Of a DNA stretch of 24,024 nt, positions 1-8,233 are shown in pieces. This DNA is from JAHEEL01 sp964581295. Lineage in GTDB: Bacteria > Actinomycetota > Acidimicrobiia > Spongiisociales > UBA5794. The notes below the pieces were generated by a model, which searched no databases, had not been told where the DNA came from, and saw only the letters and a program-made list of their open reading frames with translations. The DNA lies in NCBI GenBank assembly GCA_964581295.1, contig CAZONX010000025.1:1-24024 (forward strand), written 5' to 3'. The translations under genes and the position numbers were made by a program. Numbering within the stretch: position 1 is the stretch's first letter; every line of letters starts with the position of its first letter.

Positions 1-183
1 CAGGTCCCGGTGAACGACACCCAACTCGATGCGATGGAGCGGCAGCTCGAGGCACTGTGGGCTGCGATCGATCGCTCGATCGAGACCGACGACTTCCCGA
101 CCAGAACGGGCGTGTTGTGTGACTGGTGTTCCTACCAGGACATCTGCCCGGCTTTCGCCGACGAGAATGGGGGCAGCGCCTGA
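1..183 (+). CDS. RecB-family exonuclease, C-terminal end (5' truncated by window)
   Basis: Only the last 60 codons are present, in frame 1, ending in TGA at 181-183. They contain a Cys-x2-Cys-x5-Cys motif (CDWCSYQDIC, Cys at visible residues 40, 43 and 49) followed by Pro-Ala-Phe. This is the usual end of RecB/Cas4-like PD-(D/E)XK nucleases (PF12705 type), where three C-terminal Cys plus one upstream Cys form a 4Fe-4S staple. The catalytic core lies outside the window, so the call rests on this tail and on context. The next genes on the same strand are DUF488 and two motor-nucleases whose C-termini carry the same Cys spacing, which suggests a common operon for DNA-end processing. It could also be the tail of another helicase-nuclease. 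Confidence is good for the family and low for the specific role. Confidence 0.7.
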   Translation, partial: QVPVNDTQLDAMERQLEALWAAIDRSIETDDFPTRTGVLCDWCSYQDICPAFADENGGSA

Positions 184-605
184 CCACCACGATCTGGACC
201 ATTGGACACGGCGGCCGGTCGTTCGACACCGTCGAGCGACAGCTCTCCGATGTAGGTATCTCTCTGATCGTCGACATCCGAGCGGAGCCGGACGATCCTC
301 ACGCTCCCGATTTCGCTCGGCGACGGATCGAACGGATGGCCGCGGATGCCGGAATCGGCTACCGATGGTTCGGCACATCTCTTGGGGGCGACACGCCATC
401 CGATTTGACCAGCGGAGTCGCGGATCTGGTCGCCCTGGCGTCGGTCTCGACGACGGTAGTGCTCTGCCGCGAGGCTGATGCTGGCGCGTGTCGACGGTCG
501 GCCCTGATCGCTCCGATGCTGCGCGATCGCGACATCGCCGTCGTCCACCTTCTCGCCGACGGTTCGACACGGCGTCATGAGGCGCCCCTCCCGTTCGACA
601 CATGA
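126..605 (+). CDS. DUF488 family protein
   Basis: A small cytoplasmic DUF488-family protein of unknown biochemical function. The family signature is clear: WTIGHGGRSFDT (residues 24-35 from the GTG at 126), VDIRAEP (49-55), and the second Cys motif LCREADAGACRRS (113-125). In many members the second motif reads CxE...CHR; here the His is replaced by Arg. The start is uncertain. GTG at 126 gives 159 residues but overlaps the upstream nuclease gene by 58 bases and has no ribosome-binding site. A CTG at 180, overlapping the upstream TGA and preceded by GGGGG at 169-173, would start just before the conserved TIGHG segment. The stop (603-605) overlaps the ATG of the next gene as ATGA, so it is translationally coupled to the AdnA-like gene. 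Its placement between nuclease genes suggests a role with nucleic acids, but this is inference. Confidence 0.8.
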   Translation: MFLPGHLPGFRRREWGQRLTTTIWTIGHGGRSFDTVERQLSDVGISLIVDIRAEPDDPHAPDFARRRIERMAADAGIGYRWFGTSLGGDTPSDLTSGVADLVALASVSTTVVLCREADAGACRRSALIAPMLRDRDIAVVHLLADGSTRRHEAPLPFDT

Positions 606-3568
606 CACCCGAGATCCGCGTCGATCCCGGCGACTGGTCCGAGGCCGTGGCACCAGCGACGGTGCCGCAGCTCGTGGTCGGCGGGCCGGGGACCGGAAAG
701 ACCGAGTTCCTCGTTCGGCGCGCAGCGGTCCTCGTCGAACGCGACCACGCCGATGAGCTGCTCGTCTTGTCGTTCTCGCGGCGCGGGGCCGAGGATCTCG
801 ACCGGCGGATTCGCACATCGGTGGCAGGCCAGACTCGCGCCATCGACGTCTCGACGTATCACTCGTTCGCCGCGCGTCTGCTCGAGGCACATGCTGCCGA
901 CCGCGGGTGGGATCGAGCACCCGACATCCTTCCCGGACCGGACCAGAAGCAGCTCGTTGGAGATCTCCTGGCCGACGAAGATGCCGGCAGGTGGTCGCCC
1001 GCCTACCGCCCGCTCCTCGCCACGCGTACGTTCGCCGACGAGGTCACCGACTTCATCTTGCGGTGTCGTGAACAGCTCGTCGGCCCGAGCCGACTTGGCG
1101 ATATGGAGCGCGACCGCGCCGACTGGCGTGGTCTCTCCGCATTCCTCGATCGCTACGACCGAGTGCTGCGAGACCGGTCGCTGGTTGACTACGGAACGCT
1201 TCTAGCTGAGGCCGCCGCCCTGTTGGGCGATCCGACCATCGCAGCGACGGTCGCGTCCCAATACCGTCATGTCCTGGTCGACGAGTACCAGGATGCGACC
1301 CACGCCCAGTCTGTCCTGCTGCGCCGCCTGGTCGCCGACCACGGCAATCTGACCGCCTCGGCCGATCCGTACCAGTCCATCTACAGCTTCCGCGGCGCCG
1401 ACATCGAGAATGTGGCTCGCTTCCCCGATGACTTCGCCCGCGATGGGCACCCCGCTGAACGCCTCATCTTGACCACGTCGTTTCGCGTCCCCGAGGAGAT
1501 ACTCACCGCGGCCGTCCGGATCACAGCGCACGAACTCCCGGGCGCGGCGGGGAAGGTCAAGCCGGCGCCGGGCCACGGATCGGTCGAGGCTTATAGATTC
1601 TCTCAACAGGTCGAGGAGGCGGAGTGGATCGCATCAGAGATCAACCGGCTCAACCTCGAACAGCGCATCGCCTTTGGGCGCATCGCCGTGTTCACCCGAT
1701 CCAAGAACCGGTTCCTCGTCCCGCTGTCTCGATCGCTCGATCGGCGGAACATCCCGCACGATCGACCGGATGCTCGTCTTGTTGACCAGCCGACCGTGCA
1801 GTTCGTTCTCGACCTCGTCACAGCGGCTGCATCCGTTGAAAGCCCTGAAGGAACCGATCGCGCCGTTCGGCGAGTGCTCCTCGGCCCGCTCTTCCAGACA
1901 CCGCCGGGCAGGCTTGCCGAACTCGAGCGGGACCGTACAACCACCGGCGCCTCCTGGGCAGATGTCATCCGGTCAGGAGTTCGCGATGGGAGGCCTCTGG
2001 CGACATTGCTCTCTGACGCGTCCTGGGCGACCTCGTCGCCCGCCGCCCATGGGCTTTGGCATGTCTGGTCGACGCTCCCCCAGATCGCCCGGATAGCGAC
2101 CGAACCGGATCGAGACCGCGACCGAGCCGCCTGGTCGTCGTTCGCTCAAGTCCTGGATCGGTGGGGTGAACGCAGCCCTCGGGCGACCCTCGTCGACTAC
2201 CGCTCGCACAACGAGACCGAGGACTTCGAAGCTCGGCCTCTGCTGTCGTACCAAGGTGAGTCCGACGATCGCGTGACCGTCACAACGCTCCATCAGGCCA
2301 AGGGACTCGACTTCGACGTGGTGTTCCTCGCCGACGCCGTCGAGGGAGTTTTTCCCGACCTCCGAACGCACGACTCCCTGATCGGGACCCGACATCTCCA
2401 GCCCCACCTGCCGAGCGACACCGTCGGCTATCTGGCCTTCCGACTCCAGGAAGAGCGAAGGCTCGCCTACACGGCCATGACCAGAGCGACGCGCCGGGTG
2501 GTGTGGACCACCACCGACAGCGGGTTCGATATCGACGGAGGAAGCCCAAGCCGGTTCCTGCCCCTCGCGTGCGGTGTGGCGACGATTGACGACGCCCTCA
2601 GCGACATCGCAGATGCCGGCACACCGATCACCATCGGCCAGGCCGAGGCAGCGCTGCGCCGCACGGCTGCGGATCCCGCAGCTCGACCTCCGGAGCGTCT
2701 TGGCGCGATCGAGACCCTGGCTCGCGGCCACGATGTCGGCCTGCGATCGCCTGGTCGGCTCGCCGGAACCATGGCCCCGGGGTCCGACTCCGGCATCGTT
2801 CGGCGTCCGATCCGCCTATCACCGAGCCGGGCCGTCGCCTACGAGACGTGCCCGCGCCGATACGTTCTCGAGCGCAAGCTGGGAGTCGGCGTCGGATCGA
2901 CTGTCTACATGGAGTTCGGAACGCTCATCCACGGCATTGTCGAGCACGTGGAGACCGCAGCGGCGAAACGCGGGGACCTCCACGGAACGCTCGAGGAGGC
3001 GCTCGCCGAGCTCGAGAACGAGTGGATGCCGGGCATGTTCGGCGGCGGCGCGTTCGATATCGCCTGGCGCGTGCGGGCCGCGGAGGCGCTCACGAACCTC
3101 TATTCGCTGTGGCCAAGCGCCGGAACGCCTCTCGGCTCGGAGACGGACCTATCGATCGAGCGCGATGGCACGCGTTGGCTCGGTCGCGCCGACCGCATCG
3201 AGGATCGCGGTGGATCGGTTGCGATCGTCGATTACAAGACGGGCCAACCGGTCAGCGCCGCCGAAGCGGCGGAGTCGCTGCAACTCGGCTTCTACCTCAT
3301 CGCGGCCCGAGAGGACCCGGCGATCAGCGAGCACGGCGAGCCATCACACGCCGAGATGTGGTTTCCGATGCGCCCGCTCAAGTCTTCGATCGCCGTTCGC
3401 TCGTTCGACCCTTCCCTCGTGGATGACATCGAAGATCGGATAGCCGCGGTCGCTGTCGGGATCGACACCGAGGATTGGCAACCCACCCCGGGTCCGGCCT
3501 GTGAAAGATGCCCCGTTCGACTTGCGTGCCCCGCAATGCCCGAGGGCAAGGAGGCCTTCGCATCGTGA
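602..3568 (+). CDS. adnA: AdnA-like ATP-dependent helicase-nuclease subunit
   Basis: A UvrD/Rep-type superfamily 1A motor fused to a C-terminal RecB-like nuclease (988 residues). Motor motifs in order: Walker A GGPGTGKT (27-34), TYHSFA (85-90), Walker B VDEYQD (226-231), motif III ADPYQSIYSFRGA (254-266), SFR (293-295), TLHQAKGLDFD (562-572) and AYTAMTRATRR (622-632). The nuclease has GTLIHGIVE (His777), GRAD (Asp864), IVDYKTG (Asp877, Lys879) and QLGFYL (894-899). Cys750, 967, 970 and 976 can form the Fe-S staple. The arrangement, two consecutive dual-domain subunits, matches mycobacterial AdnAB (Rv3202c/Rv3201c), which unwinds and resects double-strand breaks. The first-subunit order and a motif III that lacks the usual GDxDQ make it AdnA-like. 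ATG at 602 overlaps the DUF488 stop; the ribosome-binding site is weak, so coupling is likely. It could be a more general UvrD-RecB fusion, but the pair makes AdnA the best name. Confidence 0.85.
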   Translation: MTPEIRVDPGDWSEAVAPATVPQLVVGGPGTGKTEFLVRRAAVLVERDHADELLVLSFSRRGAEDLDRRIRTSVAGQTRAIDVSTYHSFAARLLEAHAADRGWDRAPDILPGPDQKQLVGDLLADEDAGRWSPAYRPLLATRTFADEVTDFILRCREQLVGPSRLGDMERDRADWRGLSAFLDRYDRVLRDRSLVDYGTLLAEAAALLGDPTIAATVASQYRHVLVDEYQDATHAQSVLLRRLVADHGNLTASADPYQSIYSFRGADIENVARFPDDFARDGHPAERLILTTSFRVPEEILTAAVRITAHELPGAAGKVKPAPGHGSVEAYRFSQQVEEAEWIASEINRLNLEQRIAFGRIAVFTRSKNRFLVPLSRSLDRRNIPHDRPDARLVDQPTVQFVLDLVTAAASVESPEGTDRAVRRVLLGPLFQTPPGRLAELERDRTTTGASWADVIRSGVRDGRPLATLLSDASWATSSPAAHGLWHVWSTLPQIARIATEPDRDRDRAAWSSFAQVLDRWGERSPRATLVDYRSHNETEDFEARPLLSYQGESDDRVTVTTLHQAKGLDFDVVFLADAVEGVFPDLRTHDSLIGTRHLQPHLPSDTVGYLAFRLQEERRLAYTAMTRATRRVVWTTTDSGFDIDGGSPSRFLPLACGVATIDDALSDIADAGTPITIGQAEAALRRTAADPAARPPERLGAIETLARGHDVGLRSPGRLAGTMAPGSDSGIVRRPIRLSPSRAVAYETCPRRYVLERKLGVGVGSTVYMEFGTLIHGIVEHVETAAAKRGDLHGTLEEALAELENEWMPGMFGGGAFDIAWRVRAAEALTNLYSLWPSAGTPLGSETDLSIERDGTRWLGRADRIEDRGGSVAIVDYKTGQPVSAAEAAESLQLGFYLIAAREDPAISEHGEPSHAEMWFPMRPLKSSIAVRSFDPSLVDDIEDRIAAVAVGIDTEDWQPTPGPACERCPVRLACPAMPEGKEAFAS
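3548..3554 (+). promoter_or_regulatory. Shine-Dalgarno site setting the AdnB start
   Basis: AAGGAGG, complementary to the 16S 3' end, 10 nt before GTG 3565. It lies inside the 3' end of the AdnA-like gene and decides between the GTG at 3565 and longer in-frame options. With the GTGA overlap it should give near-stoichiometric synthesis of the two subunits (inference). Confidence 0.75.
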
Positions 3569-6500
3569 AGATCGAGCTCACCCAGGAACAGAAGGCGATC
3601 GTCGATGCGCCGCTCGTTCCCCTCCGCGTCTCAGCTGGCGCCGGTACTGGGAAGACCACGACGATCGTGCTGCGGCTCAAGGCGCTGCTGTCGCGTGGCA
3701 TACAACCGGAGGCGGCGCTCGGCATCACGTTCACCAACAAGGCTGCCGGAGAGCTCGCCGACCGCCTCCGGGCCGAGTTCCCCGACCTGTCGGCAGACGG
3801 TCGCGAGATCCAGGTCACGACCTACCACGGGTTCGCCTACCGGCTGCTGCAAGAGTTCGGCGCCCTTGTCGGCGTCGAGCGAGACACGACGGTGATCGGC
3901 CCGGCGCATCAACGTCAACTCTTCGGAGAAGGCCTCGCTGCGACTTCGTTCGAGTACCTCGATCTGACGAAGCCCGGCGGCGTCCTCGACAAGGCTTCCA
4001 CGCTCGCAGGACAAATTGGAGACAACCTCATCGACCCCGAGGCCGTTCGGTCTGCGGCTCCCCTTGCGGACGTCTCGGATGTGACGTGGGCCACCCGTGT
4101 CGAGCTGCTATCTCTGGTCGAGGCCTACACGGACGCCAAGGAGCGGCTCGGGGTCGTTGACTACGCGGATCTCGTCGGCCGGGCGCACCGCCTCGTCGCG
4201 AAGCATCCAGAGATCGCTCGGCGGGTCCGGGCGCGCTACCGCATCGTGCTACTCGACGAGTACCAGGACACCGACCCTGCCCAGCGAGAACTCCTGCGTG
4301 CGATTTTCGGCGATGGCTTCCCGATCACCGCCGTCGGAGACTCGGATCAGACGATCTACGAGTGGCGTGGAGCTTCGCGCCTCAACTTCGACGGCTTCGT
4401 CCACCACTTCGCGAACGCGGACGGTTCCGAGGCTGTGACGCTGCCACTTGCGGTCAACCGGCGATCGGATCGTGTCATCCTCGACCTGGCGAACCGAATT
4501 CGGGAGCATTTGCACGGCGATCAGTCGTTCACCCCGCTTCGCCCAGGGCCCGATGCGGGACCGGGCCGTATCGACGTCGGCTGGCTGGGCACCCGGGCCG
4601 ACGAAGCAGCCTGGATCGCCGATCGCATCGAAAAGGACCACGCCTTGGGAACTCCTTGGAACGAGATTGCCGTGCTTGTCCGCAAGAACCGGGATATCGG
4701 CTCGGTTCGCGAAGCGCTTCTCTCCGCCGAGATCCCGACACAAGTCGCGTCTGTTGGCGGCCTCCTCGACGTACCCGAGGTAGCTGAGCTCGTTGCCTGG
4801 CTCCGCGTTCTCGAGCATCCGGCGGCGACGACGGAACTCGCCAGGATCCTGCTCGGAAGCGGGTACCGCCTCGGCCTCGCCGACCTTGCGGCGTTGAACG
4901 AATGGGTGCGGCAGCACCCCCGCGCGACCGATGCGGAACCGACGCTCATGGACGCCCTCGAGGATCTCGAGAGCATCGACGGCTGCTCCGAAACGGCCAG
5001 GGCACGGCTCGAGCGCTTCCATTCCCGGTATCGGAGCCTGCTCGTTGAAGCCCAGACCGCTCCCGTACCCGATCTCTGCCGGACGGTGCTCACGTCCATG
5101 CACGCGTGGGACGAGATCGACGCCATGGAGGAGGGGGCCGGCCTGTCGGCACGCCTCAACCTGTACCGATTCCTCGACCTCGTGGAAGCGTGGACGCCGC
5201 TTGCCGGCCGTGCGTCGCTCGGCTCGTTCCTCGACTACCTGAACCTCCTCTCCGATGAGGCTGCGCCTGGCGAACTCGACACCGTGGCGGTCTCGCGCGG
5301 ACCCGCGGTCGCGTTGCTCACGATTCACCGCGCCAAGGGCCTCGAGTGGGACACCGTGGTCATCCCGTCGGTGGTCGAGGGTGGGTTCCCATCGCGGTCT
5401 CGCTCCTACGCCAATCCGGTCGACAAAGCGGAGTACCTCCCCTACAACCTCCGGCTCGACGCTGAGAGCCTTCCGGACCTTTCGCAAGCGTCGACGCAGA
5501 ACGAACGCAACGCGGTCCTTCGCCAGTACCACGAAGCCGAGGAATGGCGAGCGGCCTATGTGGCTGTTACACGCGCCAAACACCGACTGATCCTCACCGG
5601 GTCACATCGAACCCACGAGCGCAAGACTCCGCGCGCATGGTCTCCGCTCTTCACCATGGCGGCGGAGATTGCCGATGCCTCAGATGTCGCCGACGATCCG
5701 GGGCCGATCCAAGAGGAGCCGTGGATTCCGCCGGGGGCCGCCCCCGACCCGTTGTTCGGCGAGACCGGCTGGCACGCGGCGCTCCACGCGGCCACAGCCG
5801 ACCCGACCTGGCTGGAGGCGTACCCCGGCCATGAGGACGCAGCTTCGGAAGAGGCCGGCCAAATGCGCCTCAACCTCGAGTCGCTCCCGGAACCGTCATC
5901 GGCCGAGCCCGACACTGCCAAGGCCACATCGGTCACCGGCCTCGTCGCGATGGCTCGATGTCCGCAACAGTTCCGGTGGGCATTCGTCGACCGGCTCCCA
6001 ACGCGGCCGTCGCGGGCGCTTCGCCGGGGGGTGCAGTTCCATCGCAAAGTCGAGCTTCACAATCTTGGGAGAGTTCCGCTCGACGACCTCGAAGAGACCG
6101 CATACGACATCACCCCAGACGGAAAGGAAGCAACTCCAGGCAGCGCCGACCCGTTTGAGGTGTTCTCGTCATCTCCGCTCGCCGAACGCAAGGCCCGGTT
6201 CGCCGAGGTACCGATCGACCTGCAGTTTGGTGCGGTGCGGGTGCGAGGCCGCATCGACGCGGTGTACGAACCGAGCCCCGGCGTCTGGGAAATCGTCGAC
6301 TACAAATCCGGCAGACCCTCGGACGATCCAGCTCTCGAAGTGCAACTGGCAACCTATGCGCTCGCAGCAGTGGATGGCGCGGTCGCGACCCCGATCCCGG
6401 AGCGGCTCTCGGTGGCATTCGCATTCTTCGGCGGCGGCGAGTTCGTGGAGCGGTCGATTTCGGTCGACGGCGCGTGGCTCGACGATGCCCGCTCGCGCAT

Positions 6501-6618
6501 CGACGATCTCACCGGCCGGTTCGACCGCGACGAGTTCGATCCGACCCCCACCGAGGCGTGCCGGCGATGCGATTTCGCGACGTTCTGTGACGCCGGAAAG
6601 GCATTCCTTGCTCGATGA
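3565..6618 (+). CDS. adnB: AdnB-like ATP-dependent helicase-nuclease subunit
   Basis: Second subunit of the presumed AdnAB resection machine (1017 residues from the GTG at 3565). Motor motifs: Walker A SAGAGTGKTT (23-32), TFTNKAAGEL (55-64), Walker B LLDEYQDT (229-236), motif III VGDSDQTIYEWRGAS (257-271), NRRSDR (298-303), TIHRAKGLEWD (586-596) and AYVAVTRAKHR (664-674). It is a more canonical UvrD motor than its partner. The nuclease domain has FHRKVE (His826), GRIDAV (Asp898), VDYKSG (Asp912, Lys914) and VQLATYAL (926-933), with Fe-S Cys799, 999, 1002 and 1008. The start is well fixed: a perfect AAGGAGG (3548-3554) lies 10 nt upstream and the GTG overlaps the AdnA stop as GTGA. An upstream GTG/ATG extension back to 3508 would run through AdnA coding sequence and is unlikely. 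The stop lies 12 nt from the convergent dtd stop. Confidence 0.88.
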   Translation: MKIELTQEQKAIVDAPLVPLRVSAGAGTGKTTTIVLRLKALLSRGIQPEAALGITFTNKAAGELADRLRAEFPDLSADGREIQVTTYHGFAYRLLQEFGALVGVERDTTVIGPAHQRQLFGEGLAATSFEYLDLTKPGGVLDKASTLAGQIGDNLIDPEAVRSAAPLADVSDVTWATRVELLSLVEAYTDAKERLGVVDYADLVGRAHRLVAKHPEIARRVRARYRIVLLDEYQDTDPAQRELLRAIFGDGFPITAVGDSDQTIYEWRGASRLNFDGFVHHFANADGSEAVTLPLAVNRRSDRVILDLANRIREHLHGDQSFTPLRPGPDAGPGRIDVGWLGTRADEAAWIADRIEKDHALGTPWNEIAVLVRKNRDIGSVREALLSAEIPTQVASVGGLLDVPEVAELVAWLRVLEHPAATTELARILLGSGYRLGLADLAALNEWVRQHPRATDAEPTLMDALEDLESIDGCSETARARLERFHSRYRSLLVEAQTAPVPDLCRTVLTSMHAWDEIDAMEEGAGLSARLNLYRFLDLVEAWTPLAGRASLGSFLDYLNLLSDEAAPGELDTVAVSRGPAVALLTIHRAKGLEWDTVVIPSVVEGGFPSRSRSYANPVDKAEYLPYNLRLDAESLPDLSQASTQNERNAVLRQYHEAEEWRAAYVAVTRAKHRLILTGSHRTHERKTPRAWSPLFTMAAEIADASDVADDPGPIQEEPWIPPGAAPDPLFGETGWHAALHAATADPTWLEAYPGHEDAASEEAGQMRLNLESLPEPSSAEPDTAKATSVTGLVAMARCPQQFRWAFVDRLPTRPSRALRRGVQFHRKVELHNLGRVPLDDLEETAYDITPDGKEATPGSADPFEVFSSSPLAERKARFAEVPIDLQFGAVRVRGRIDAVYEPSPGVWEIVDYKSGRPSDDPALEVQLATYALAAVDGAVATPIPERLSVAFAFFGGGEFVERSISVDGAWLDDARSRIDDLTGRFDRDEFDPTPTEACRRCDFATFCDAGKAFLAR

Positions 6619-6630
6619 AGAAGGCGTGGG

Positions 6631-7086
6631 CTAAATCACCCGCCCGCCGACAACATCGAAGACAACGGTCACCGGCCCGTCGTTGACCAGGCTCACCATC
6701 ATGTGTGCGCCGAATTGGCCGTGTTCAACCGACACGCCGGTTGCGCTGATGGCGTCGCCGAGGGAGCCGAGAATCGGGATGGCGACCTCAGGCGTAGCCG
6801 CGGCGGTGAAGGCGGGACGCCGCCCCTTGCGCACGTCGCCGAGGAGCGTGAATTGAGACACGAGCAGCACGGCTCCCCCGGCGTCGGCCACGCTCACATT
6901 CATCTTGCCGTCGGCGTCGGGGAAGATGCGCATGCCGACGATCTTGCCCGCAGCGGCCAGCGCGTCGGCTTCGGCGTCGCCCTCGGCGACACCGGCCAGC
7001 ACGAGCAAGCCGGCGTCGATCGATCCGGTTGTCGTGTCTTCGACGTCCACCGATGCACGGCTGACGCGCTGCACCACGATTCGCAT
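6631..7086 (-). CDS. dtd: D-aminoacyl-tRNA deacylase
   Basis: Removes D-amino acids (and glycine from tRNA-Ala) mischarged on tRNA; a cytoplasmic homodimer. The 151-residue length is typical. Family hallmarks are present: MRIVVQRVSRASV at the N-terminus, the SQFTLLGDVRKGRRP block (77-91) and the cross-subunit Gly-cisPro motif in VNDGPVT (134-140), with GQFGAHM (123-129) between. ATG at 7086 is chosen over a GTG two codons upstream because AGGGAG sits a few bases before it and the conserved protein starts MRI. The gene converges on adnB with only 12 nt between the stops and is divergent from the DUF368 gene. A TAGCGT hexamer on the minus strand, about 30 nt upstream, could be its -10 box. No anomalies. 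Confidence 0.95.
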   Translation of the reverse strand: MRIVVQRVSRASVDVEDTTTGSIDAGLLVLAGVAEGDAEADALAAAGKIVGMRIFPDADGKMNVSVADAGGAVLLVSQFTLLGDVRKGRRPAFTAAATPEVAIPILGSLGDAISATGVSVEHGQFGAHMMVSLVNDGPVTVVFDVVGGRVI

Positions 7087-7142
7087 GCACACTCCCTGAG
7101 CAGGCCAGACGGCACGCTACACCGATGGCCACGCCCAGCACG

Positions 7143-7148
7143 TAGACT
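7143..7148 (+). promoter_or_regulatory. Putative -10 box for a leaderless DUF368 transcript
   Basis: TAGACT (TANNNT class) ends exactly 7 nt before GTG 7156 and no Shine-Dalgarno sequence is present. This spacing is what actinobacterial leaderless mRNAs show, where transcription starts at the first base of the start codon. A -35 element is not recognisable. Confidence 0.4.
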
Positions 7149-7155
7149 CGCCGCC

Positions 7156-8115
7156 GTGCTTCGCGAGATCCCCTGGACCATCATTCGCGGCTACCTGATG
7201 GGGGCCGCCGACATCGTCCCCGGCGTGTCCGGCGGAACGATTGCACTCGTCCTCGGCATCTATGAGCGCCTCATCGCCTCGGTGCGCTCCGGGAGTTCGG
7301 CGCTCGGAGCGTTCCTACGCCTGGACTTCTCCCGTGGCGTGGAGTGGCTTCGTGCGGTCGAGTGGAGGTTCATCATCCCGCTCGGCGTGGGCATCGGCCT
7401 TGCGATCATCTCGTTGTCGCACCTCCTCAGGCAGCTGCTGTTGGACCACGCAGTGCTGATGTCGGCGTTGTTCGTCGGTCTGGTTGCGGGATCGGCCGTG
7501 ATCGTCTGGGGTCTGCTCACGGTGCGCGACCTCACCCGCATCACGATCATCTTCGTGGTCGGGATCGCCGTCTTCGTACTGCTCGGACTGCGGGAGGACA
7601 CGTCGAGCGAGTCGGCTGCGCAACTTGCCGATCCCGCCACATGGGCATACTTCGCTTCGGGAGCGGTGGCGATCTGCGCGATGATTCTGCCGGGTATCAG
7701 CGGGTCATTCATCTTGGTGATGCTCGGCATGTACGGGCCGGTGCTCTCAGCCGTGACCGATCGCGACATCGCGTCCTTGGTGGTCTTCGCCGCCGGAGCG
7801 ATAGTTGGGCTCGCCCTCTTCTCCCAGATCCTTCACCGAGCGCTCCGCGACCACTACAACTCGGTGATGGCCGCATTGATCGGGCTGATGGTCGGTTCAC
7901 TTCGCGTGCTGTGGCCATGGCCGCGTGGTGTGGACAGCACCGCACTCGAAGCTCCGAACAGCCACGTCTTCGCCGCCATCGTTGTTGCGGCGATCGCCTT
8001 CGCTGCCGTGATGGGGGTCGAGGCGCTTGGGAGGCGGATCGGCCACCACACTGTCGAGGATGAGATCGGTGAGCTCACCGCGGACGAGGCGGATCCAACC
8101 TCCGGTACCAGTTGA
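7156..8115 (+). CDS. popT: DUF368 membrane protein, probable polyprenyl-phosphate translocase (PopT-like)
   Basis: A polytopic inner-membrane protein of 319 residues with eight or more hydrophobic segments. The two inverted-repeat signatures of DUF368 are present: ADIVPGVSGGTIALVLGIYE (18-37) and LPGISGSFILVMLGMYGP (178-195). DUF368 proteins (PopT) have been shown to recycle undecaprenyl phosphate across the membrane for cell-wall and surface-polymer synthesis, alongside the DedA-type UptA family. GTG at 7156 is used because it places the conserved WTIIRGYLMGAADIVPG at the N-terminus; longer in-frame extensions would run back through the dtd region. The C-terminal tail (from about 292) is hydrophilic and acidic. 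The last 41 bases overlap, antisense, a small FlgM-like gene. The gene appears monocistronic. Confidence 0.85.
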   Translation: MLREIPWTIIRGYLMGAADIVPGVSGGTIALVLGIYERLIASVRSGSSALGAFLRLDFSRGVEWLRAVEWRFIIPLGVGIGLAIISLSHLLRQLLLDHAVLMSALFVGLVAGSAVIVWGLLTVRDLTRITIIFVVGIAVFVLLGLREDTSSESAAQLADPATWAYFASGAVAICAMILPGISGSFILVMLGMYGPVLSAVTDRDIASLVVFAAGAIVGLALFSQILHRALRDHYNSVMAALIGLMVGSLRVLWPWPRGVDSTALEAPNSHVFAAIVVAAIAFAAVMGVEALGRRIGHHTVEDEIGELTADEADPTSGTS

Positions 8116-8233
8116 TCACAGCGTCGGCGACCGTATCTGCCGGCACCCGGTACTCGCCATCCCGGATCCGTTCCTTGATGCTCCGGATGCGTTCCTGCTG
8201 GCGGTTGTCGGGTTGGGGCGGGCGTGCGGTCAC
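8075..8233 (-). CDS. FlgM-like small protein (anti-sigma factor FlgM domain)
   Basis: A 52-residue protein starting at GTG 8233, which overlaps the TGA of the upstream racemase gene as GTGA, and ending in TGA at 8075. Its core, RIRSIKERIRDGEYRVPADT then VADAVINWYRR (residues 15-45), follows the C-terminal sigma-binding pattern of FlgM proteins: a basic helix with Ile/Leu repeats, G-x-Y, then a VAD-hydrophobic helix. FlgM sequesters the flagellar sigma factor FliA, but no flagellar genes are visible here, so the partner sigma factor is unknown. The protein lacks the longer N-terminal half of classical FlgM (about 97 residues). The gene overlaps the 3' end of the DUF368 gene on the opposite strand by 41 bp. 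The family assignment rests on pattern only, but the coding start overlap and helix pattern support a real gene. Confidence 0.65.
   Translation of the reverse strand: MTARPPQPDNRQQERIRSIKERIRDGEYRVPADTVADAVINWYRRLDPPRPR

Noticed and set aside
132..920. Minus-strand open frame across DUF488 and the adnA start
   Set aside because: Arg-rich shadow of two recognisable plus-strand genes, with no motif and no ribosome-binding site.
4249..5583. Long open frame (444 codons) on the minus strand inside adnB
   Set aside because: It lies wholly antisense to a gene with intact helicase motifs, has Arg/Gly-rich unstructured composition and no recognisable motif; long antisense frames are common in GC-rich coding DNA.
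1..6618. Phage-defence island built around the helicase-nucleases
   Set aside because: No restriction, toxin, reverse transcriptase, CRISPR or mobile-element gene is present, and AdnAB is a housekeeping repair complex in known actinobacteria.
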